Assembly: GCA_003566395.1 (NCBI GenBank)
Contig: PXDL01000089.1
Location: 1-10,741, forward strand
Source of the DNA: Balneolia bacterium
GTDB lineage: Bacteria; Bacteroidota; Rhodothermia; Balneolales; Cyclonatronaceae
Reading direction: 5' to 3'
Length of the DNA: 10,741 nt
In this document: in pieces, positions 6,557-10,741 of the stretch
Layout of the letters: every line of letters starts with the position of its first letter
Numbering within the stretch: the first letter of the stretch is position 1
Translations under genes and position numbers: made by a program
The notes under the pieces: model-generated
Database searches by the model: none
Seen by the model: only the letters and a program-made list of their open reading frames with translations
What the model was told of the DNA's origin: nothing

Positions 6557-6591
6557 CCGGGACCGCACCATTTTAATACAAGTTATGCACA
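6548..6591. promoter_or_regulatory. Two further exact DnaA boxes
   Basis: TTATACACA is read on the minus strand at 6556-6548, and TTATGCACA on the plus strand at 6583-6591. Both match TTATNCACA exactly and point toward one another across 26 bases. Confidence 0.65.
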
Positions 6592-6640
6592 GTTTCCGGA
6601 TTACCTGAAACGGAACAGGATATGTTTCATTCGCAGCCCC

Positions 6641-7900
6641 TTAAATGCCGATCTCGATTTGAAACCGTGCATACATTCCGCTGCGGGTCGCGCCATCACT
6701 TCCGGTTCTTGAATCATAGGTAAGCTCGGCCTGAAGTTTCAGAGCATGTTCCCAAACATAGCGGGTGATGCCGCCGCTTAACTGTTCCCGCATCGGCACC
6801 CAATCCCTGACCTCTGATTCCGGAAGCAGTTTTGAATACCTTACGATAAATTCATAGTTGGAAGGCAGCAAGTAACTTCCCTGAACGTCATATCCGGTTC
6901 CGGTATAAAATGGAAGTGCGGTGGTTTCGGGACTGTCCCCGCCCGAACCTGTAGCTGGATTTTCGGCAAAACGACCCATCCATGCCCCCATCAGCGCCCA
7001 GCCCCGGTACTTCAGCATAGCATCAAGAAGAACCACTTGCAGATCACGTTTTTCGGATGTTGCAGCCCCCTGCTGCCCCTGAGTACGCTGAGCTCCGGCA
7101 TTGAAGTGCCAGGTACCGCCAAGCAACAGTTTCAGGCTTTCTTCCCGCACAAGATCGCCCTCAAACAAAGTTCCGTTTCGGGTAAACGCTCCGAATGGAT
7201 ACAGCTCTGCCCGCCCGGTAACAGCCATCGCGCGGTCGGTCTTTCCCGTCACATTTCGCCCGTCACCGGTACTGAGTGCTCCGCGCAGGGCAAACCCCAT
7301 AGCATCTCTCGGCGTTTGGGCATAGTTGGCAAAAAAACCGAAATCGCGGTCTATGTTAAAATATGCGTTGTTTATTGATCGGTCGGTGAGCTGAAGTGCA
7401 CCTGAGGAGTTTAACCGCTGACGGTTGCCCGGAAGCTTGGTTTGGCCGAACCCCACATTGAAATTCTCAGTTGCCCGGTAGAAAAAGACAGCATCGCGGA
7501 TAATATTGATGTTTTCCCCGGGCGGCAGGCTTCCAGCATCGCCGGGTGAAAATGATAGCTTAATCGCATATTGAAAGCTCGGGTCTCCCACAAAACCGTC
7601 AAAACGGAGCCGAAGCCTTCGTACCTCAGCCTGAATCCGTTCCTCCTCTCCCTCGTTGCTGATATAGGTAAATCGATTCTGCATCCTGAACCTGATATTA
7701 AGCTGATAAGTGCTGTCAGGTGTTGTCAACCCCAGCCCGCGGCCATAGCTGTAATAGGGAAGGTTCGGAATACGGTCATCATGTATCGTTTCATTTTGAT
7801 CGCGATTGTCTTGTGCTGAGGCTTCTCCGGGAACGAGAAGTAAGGTTGAAACCGGCACCATAGTGATCAATACCAAAACAATACTAAAAAAGCATTTCAT
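6641..7900 (-). CDS. Outer-membrane porin, OprO/OprP (phosphate-selective porin) family
   Basis: This 419-residue protein has a signal peptide: Lys2, a hydrophobic core at about 4-23 and a likely cleavage after Ala29 (ASA|QD). The mature part is a run of alternating polar/hydrophobic beta strands, for example YQLNIRFRMQNRFTYI (65-80) and VRRLRLRFDGFVGD (93-106). The family signature region reads VGFGQTKLPGNRQRLNSSG (149-167), then LTDRS and RDFGFFANYA (185-194). The C terminus YARFQIEIGI is strand-like and ends in a hydrophobic residue, as outer-membrane barrels do. Members form trimeric 16-strand channels; some carry phosphate or polyphosphate, but specificity cannot be read here and many relatives are general anion porins. 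The ATG at 7900 is well placed before the signal peptide but has no Shine-Dalgarno sequence. The pseudouridine synthase gene ends 118 bases upstream on the same strand. I see no strong terminator after it, only TGAAAC/GTTTCA (6606-6629) without a T-run. Confidence 0.85.
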   Translation of the reverse strand: MKCFFSIVLVLITMVPVSTLLLVPGEASAQDNRDQNETIHDDRIPNLPYYSYGRGLGLTTPDSTYQLNIRFRMQNRFTYISNEGEEERIQAEVRRLRLRFDGFVGDPSFQYAIKLSFSPGDAGSLPPGENINIIRDAVFFYRATENFNVGFGQTKLPGNRQRLNSSGALQLTDRSINNAYFNIDRDFGFFANYAQTPRDAMGFALRGALSTGDGRNVTGKTDRAMAVTGRAELYPFGAFTRNGTLFEGDLVREESLKLLLGGTWHFNAGAQRTQGQQGAATSEKRDLQVVLLDAMLKYRGWALMGAWMGRFAENPATGSGGDSPETTALPFYTGTGYDVQGSYLLPSNYEFIVRYSKLLPESEVRDWVPMREQLSGGITRYVWEHALKLQAELTYDSRTGSDGATRSGMYARFQIEIGI

Positions 7901-8018
7901 AACTCAATTTCAGGGTTGGTGATCCATTCTGTTAAGAGGTTCACGGAAACAGGTGGCATCCGCCTTCACCATATATTTATGTGCGAATCGGCTCGGCTCC
8001 ACTGCCGGCTGTAAATTG

Positions 8019-8741
8019 CTAAACCAGGTTTGCGTCATCTTCGAGGGGAGGCAGTGGGTCAAAGACAGACCATGGTTCGGAATCGGGCATATCGGATGTA
8101 AAACAAAGCGGCACTTTTCGCACCGGATGCTCAAACGTAATACTTCTCGATAAAAGCGCCATTATCCGGCGTTCAGGCTGATCGCGAAACCCGTATTTGT
8201 AGTCGCCCCAGAGAGGAAAACCGGCATGGCTGCACTGCACCCGTATCTGATGCGACCGCCCCGTGATTAAATCAATCTCTATTAGTGAAAGTCCGTCTTT
8301 ATACTGAAGGCATCGCAGCCGGAGAATCGCCTCTTTGGCTTTCGGGTGTTCGGGTTCTACCACGCTCACCACGTTAATGCTGTTATCTTTGTACAAATAA
8401 TTTCTCAGTTCGGCCTCTTCGGGAGCCTTTCCTTCCACAACTGCCAGGTACGATTTTTGAACCTTTTTCCTTCGAAACTGATCGGCTATGCGTGATGCGG
8501 CTTTGGAAGTACGGGCAAAAATCATGATACCTGATGCCGGACGATCGAGACGATGGACAAGCGCCATAAACACATTTCCGGGTTTGTTGTACTTTCGCTT
8601 AATGTAGCCTTTCAGCATATTCAGCAGGTCGGGATCTCCGCTGGCATCTTCCTGAACCGGAATATTAGGCTCTTTAATTACCGCCATTACATGATTGTCT
8701 TCAAATACGGGTGTAAATCCTCGCGTTTCTATATCTGACAT
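8019..8741 (-). CDS. RluA-family RNA pseudouridine synthase
   Basis: The enzyme isomerises uridine to pseudouridine in rRNA or tRNA in the cytoplasm. From the ATG at 8741 it has 240 residues. It opens with the typical FEDNHVMAVIKEPNIPVQED (13-32) and carries HRLDRPASGIMIFART (63-78) with catalytic Asp66. KSYLAVVEG (96-104), TGRSHQIRVQCSHAGFPLWGD (160-180, Arg167 in the conserved motif) and a C-terminal FEHPV (203-207) follow. No S4 domain is present, so it belongs to the short RluA/YqcB-like forms rather than RluC/RluD; the exact target uridine cannot be named. The frame is open further upstream to a GTG at 8867, but those 42 residues are Cys/Arg-rich and unlike the family. A candidate promoter overlaps that GTG, so I prefer 8741, which has GGA close upstream. 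Confidence 0.9.
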   Translation of the reverse strand: MSDIETRGFTPVFEDNHVMAVIKEPNIPVQEDASGDPDLLNMLKGYIKRKYNKPGNVFMALVHRLDRPASGIMIFARTSKAASRIADQFRRKKVQKSYLAVVEGKAPEEAELRNYLYKDNSINVVSVVEPEHPKAKEAILRLRCLQYKDGLSLIEIDLITGRSHQIRVQCSHAGFPLWGDYKYGFRDQPERRIMALLSRSITFEHPVRKVPLCFTSDMPDSEPWSVFDPLPPLEDDANLV

Positions 8742-8839
8742 TTTTCCGGGCTCACATGAACATACTGGGTTTTCACGATCAACAAAGTACGGCTTTAGCG
8801 CTTTTGAGAAAAAGACCCTGCAACATCGTCCGCTACAAC

Positions 8840-8870
8840 GTAACTTAGTCAGGATTTTATCCTGCACAAA
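8840..8870 (-). promoter_or_regulatory. Candidate promoter of the pseudouridine synthase gene
   Basis: On the minus strand TTTG (8870-8867) is followed after 19 bases by TAAGTTAC (8847-8840), which matches TAnnTT of the Bacteroidota -7 box but not its last two bases. It would give a leader of about 90 bases before the ATG at 8741. The spacer contains a palindrome that also lies in the upstream region of uvrC. Confidence 0.35.
8850..8864. repeat. 15-bp palindrome in the rluA-like/uvrC divergent region
   Basis: CAGGAT-TTT-ATCCTG is a perfect inverted repeat with 6-base arms. It sits 42 bases before the uvrC ATG and inside the spacer of the candidate promoter on the other strand, so one bound protein could affect both genes. 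No known operator is recognised. Confidence 0.4.
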
Positions 8871-8905
8871 CAGTTTTTTCCCGCTGAAATATTTCTCACA
8901 AACTG

Positions 8906-10741
8906 ATGAGCTACACCAAATACGACGAGCTGAATTACAAGCTGGAGCACCTGCCGGCCAATCCCGGCGTTTATCAATTCAAGGATAGCCGAAACACCAT
9001 TATTTATGTAGGGAAAGCCAAAAAATTACGCAGCCGGGTGCGTTCCTACTTTCAGGAATCCAGGCACCATACCGGAAAGCTTCATGTACTGGTAAGCCGG
9101 ATACGAGATGTTGAAGTGATTGTGACCGACTCAGAAGCCGAGGCGTTGATTCTTGAAAATAATCTCATCAAGCGGCATCAGCCGCGCTACAACATCAACC
9201 TTAAAGATGATAAAAGCTATCCTTATATATGCGTTACCCGCGATGAACGCCCCAGGGTTTTTCCCACGCGTACGGTAGTTAAAAACGGAAGCCGGTATTA
9301 CGGACCATACGACCACGTGGGCAAAATGAAGCACATGCTGGAGACCATCAGGCTGGCTTTCGACCTGTGTACCTGCGCCTGCAATCCGCGAAATGTAGAT
9401 TTAAACCGCGGTATCCCGAAATGGCACAGTTGCTTCAACGATTATTTTGAGCGCTGTTCGGGCGACCTCCCCCTCGATTTGTACCAGGACCGCATGCAGA
9501 AAGTAGTGCGGCTTCTCAACGGCAACACCAATGCGTTGATCCGCGAGCTGAAAGAAGAAATGCATATTGCAGCTGAGGCTATGCAATTTGAAGAGGCCGC
9601 CCGTATTCGGGACGGCATCGAAGCCCTTCAGAAATACAGCGAAAAAATGAAGATGGTAACCAATGACGAAATCAACCGGGATGTCTTCGCCGTATATGCC
9701 GACCGGGAGGAAGCCGTTGCCTGCGGGGTTTTGTTTAAAATCAGAGAGGGAAAGCTCATTGGGCGGCATAACAAGGTGATCAAAAATATTGAAGACATTC
9801 CCGATAGTGAACTTTTGCAGGCTTTTGTAGAGGATTATTACACCGGAGATTCCGCCGGGATAGAGCCTGATGAAGTTCACCTCAGCCATGATTTCGAGAA
9901 TCCCGAACCCCTGGCCGAATACCTCAGCAGTCAACTTGGCAGAAAAGTGCGCCTCGTTGAACCGAAAATTGGAGAAAAGGCTCAGCTGGTAAAAATGGCC
10001 GAGTCGAATGCCCGGCTCCTGACCGGAGAATATGTGCTTCAAAAACGAAAAGCCGAAAAGGATTTCGTACCCCATGCAATCAAGAGCCTGAAACGCGATC
10101 TTTTTCTGGATCGGCTGCCCCGCCGGATAGAGTGTTTCGACAACTCAAACCTGATGGGGTCCGACCCCGTAGCATCCATGGTTTGCTTCGTGGACGGACA
10201 GCCCCGGAAGAGCGAGTATAAGCGATTTAACATCAAAACGGTGGAAGGGCCTGACGATTTTGCATCCATGAAGGAAGTTTTGACGCGCCGGTATTCAAGG
10301 GTGATGCGTGAAAAACAACACATCCCCGACCTTATAGTTGTGGACGGCGGAAAAGGACAGCTTTCAAGCTCGGTAGAAGCGCTTAAGGAGATCGGATTCT
10401 ATGGTCAGGTTCCGATCGTAGGCCTGGCTAAACGGCTGGAAGAGCTCTTTTTGCCCGATAAATCCGATCCCATAATGATTCCCAAGACTTCATCCGCACT
10501 AAAACTGCTTCAGCGAGTGCGGGACGAAGCCCACCGTTTCGCCATCACCTTTCACCGAGACAAGCGTTCCAAACGCACCTTCAGCTCCGAATTGGAGAGC
10601 ATACCGGGCATTGGAACCAAAACAGCCCAAAAAATGATTCAACATTTCGGCTCCGTAAAAAAGATCCGGTCTGCAAGCGAGGAAGAGTTGAAGCAGTACG
10701 CAGGAGCCAAAACCGGATCGTTGATTTACGCCTATTTTCAG
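8906..10741 (+). CDS. uvrC: Excinuclease ABC subunit UvrC (3' end beyond window)
   Basis: UvrC makes both incisions around a lesion during UvrABC nucleotide excision repair. All 612 codons to the window edge are open; the protein probably ends soon after. The GIY-YIG nuclease (about 15-97) has GVY (21-23), YVGK (34-37), Arg42, catalytic Glu84 and Asn96, and makes the 3' cut. The UVR domain (about 215-245, AAEAMQFEEAARIRD) binds UvrB. The RNase H-like nuclease for the 5' cut has the triad Asp412 (FDNSNLMG), Asp480 (VVDGGKGQL) and His543 (AHRFA). A helix-hairpin-helix pair follows from 563 (LESIPGIGTKTA). Odd: in the cysteine region, Cys157, Cys176 and Cys184 align with three iron-sulfur ligands of E. 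coli UvrC, but the fourth position is Leu188; extra Cys155 and Cys159 are present and the first gap is 7 residues longer. No Shine-Dalgarno sequence is seen before the ATG at 8906, which fits the family N terminus. Confidence 0.97.
   Translation, partial: MSYTKYDELNYKLEHLPANPGVYQFKDSRNTIIYVGKAKKLRSRVRSYFQESRHHTGKLHVLVSRIRDVEVIVTDSEAEALILENNLIKRHQPRYNINLKDDKSYPYICVTRDERPRVFPTRTVVKNGSRYYGPYDHVGKMKHMLETIRLAFDLCTCACNPRNVDLNRGIPKWHSCFNDYFERCSGDLPLDLYQDRMQKVVRLLNGNTNALIRELKEEMHIAAEAMQFEEAARIRDGIEALQKYSEKMKMVTNDEINRDVFAVYADREEAVACGVLFKIREGKLIGRHNKVIKNIEDIPDSELLQAFVEDYYTGDSAGIEPDEVHLSHDFENPEPLAEYLSSQLGRKVRLVEPKIGEKAQLVKMAESNARLLTGEYVLQKRKAEKDFVPHAIKSLKRDLFLDRLPRRIECFDNSNLMGSDPVASMVCFVDGQPRKSEYKRFNIKTVEGPDDFASMKEVLTRRYSRVMREKQHIPDLIVVDGGKGQLSSSVEALKEIGFYGQVPIVGLAKRLEELFLPDKSDPIMIPKTSSALKLLQRVRDEAHRFAITFHRDKRSKRTFSSELESIPGIGTKTAQKMIQHFGSVKKIRSASEEELKQYAGAKTGSLIYAYFQ

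Larger units (their letters stand above)
6180..6640. other. 461-base non-coding region with DnaA boxes (oriC-like or DnaA-controlled nrdJ promoter)
   Basis: No gene is supported here. The region holds the nrdJ leader and candidate promoter, six DnaA boxes or near-boxes, a 12-bp palindrome TACATATATGTA (6484-6495) and an AT-rich stretch (about 6510-6556). Four exact TTATNCACA matches occur; by simple base-composition arithmetic about 0.01-0.02 would be expected in this length on two strands, and only one other exact match (in nrdJ, 3236-3244) was noticed elsewhere in the window. The left boxes lie next to the nrdJ promoter; the right boxes lie near the porin 3' end. Whether it starts replication or only regulates nrdJ cannot be decided from this window. 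dnaA, dnaN and mnmG are not adjacent. Confidence 0.7.

Noticed and set aside
6606..6629. TGAAAC/GTTTCA inverted repeat after the porin stop as a terminator
   Set aside because: The 6-bp AT-rich stem has a 12-base loop and no T-run on the minus strand, too weak to call.
8742..8867. N-terminal extension of the pseudouridine synthase from a GTG at 8867 (42 extra residues)
   Set aside because: The extra residues are Cys/Arg-rich and unlike the family, the GTG lies on the candidate -33 element, and the ATG at 8741 gives a normal family N terminus.
9401..10075. 224-codon open frame on the minus strand inside uvrC
   Set aside because: It is antisense to conserved UvrC sequence whose frame is intact, with no family signature.

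Overview
The window looks like the chromosome of a Gram-negative bacterium from the Bacteroidota/Rhodothermota/Balneolota neighbourhood. The evidence is a signal-peptide outer-membrane porin of the OprO/OprP type, genes mostly without a clear Shine-Dalgarno sequence, two candidate promoters that fit the Bacteroidota pattern (TTTG, about 19-20 bases, TA-rich TTTG-like box), and a long adenosylcobalamin-dependent ribonucleotide reductase. A Balneolales-like organism is my best guess, but it is inference. No transposase, phage gene, tRNA, rRNA or CRISPR array was seen. The protein genes are largely housekeeping.

Layout. Bases 1-683 (minus) are the 5' part of aspS, cut by the window edge. Divergent from it, 839-1282 (plus) encodes a small four-helix membrane protein of unknown function. 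An intergenic region with three nested small palindromes follows, then a NarL/LuxR-type response regulator (1437-2084, plus) with no kinase beside it. The regulator converges on nrdJ (2571-6179, minus). The 486-base gap between them holds two intrinsic terminators and two further hairpins. Upstream of nrdJ a 461-base non-coding region (6180-6640) separates it from the 3' end of a porin gene (6641-7900, minus). Next come an RluA-family pseudouridine synthase (8019-8741, minus) and, divergent from it, uvrC (8906 to the right edge, plus, missing only its 3' end).

The most notable part is 6180-6640. It contains four exact matches to the DnaA box TTATNCACA, one with each base at N, and two one-mismatch boxes placed exactly 11 bp from an exact one. 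The four left-hand boxes form a convergent pair of tandem, helically phased pairs, and an AT-rich stretch lies beside the right-hand boxes. This is either a replication-origin-like element or a DnaA-controlled promoter for nrdJ, which would tie dNTP supply to replication initiation as DnaA does for nrdAB in Escherichia coli. A candidate nrdJ promoter lies directly next to the boxes, its -7 element sitting in the loop of a perfect palindrome.

Functionally, nrdJ (dNTP synthesis) and uvrC (excision repair) concern DNA; aspS and the pseudouridine synthase concern translation or RNA modification. Apart from nrdJ and the DnaA boxes, the neighbours do not form an obvious pathway. UvrC has an altered cysteine cluster: the fourth expected iron-sulfur ligand is leucine, and extra cysteines lie near the first ligand.
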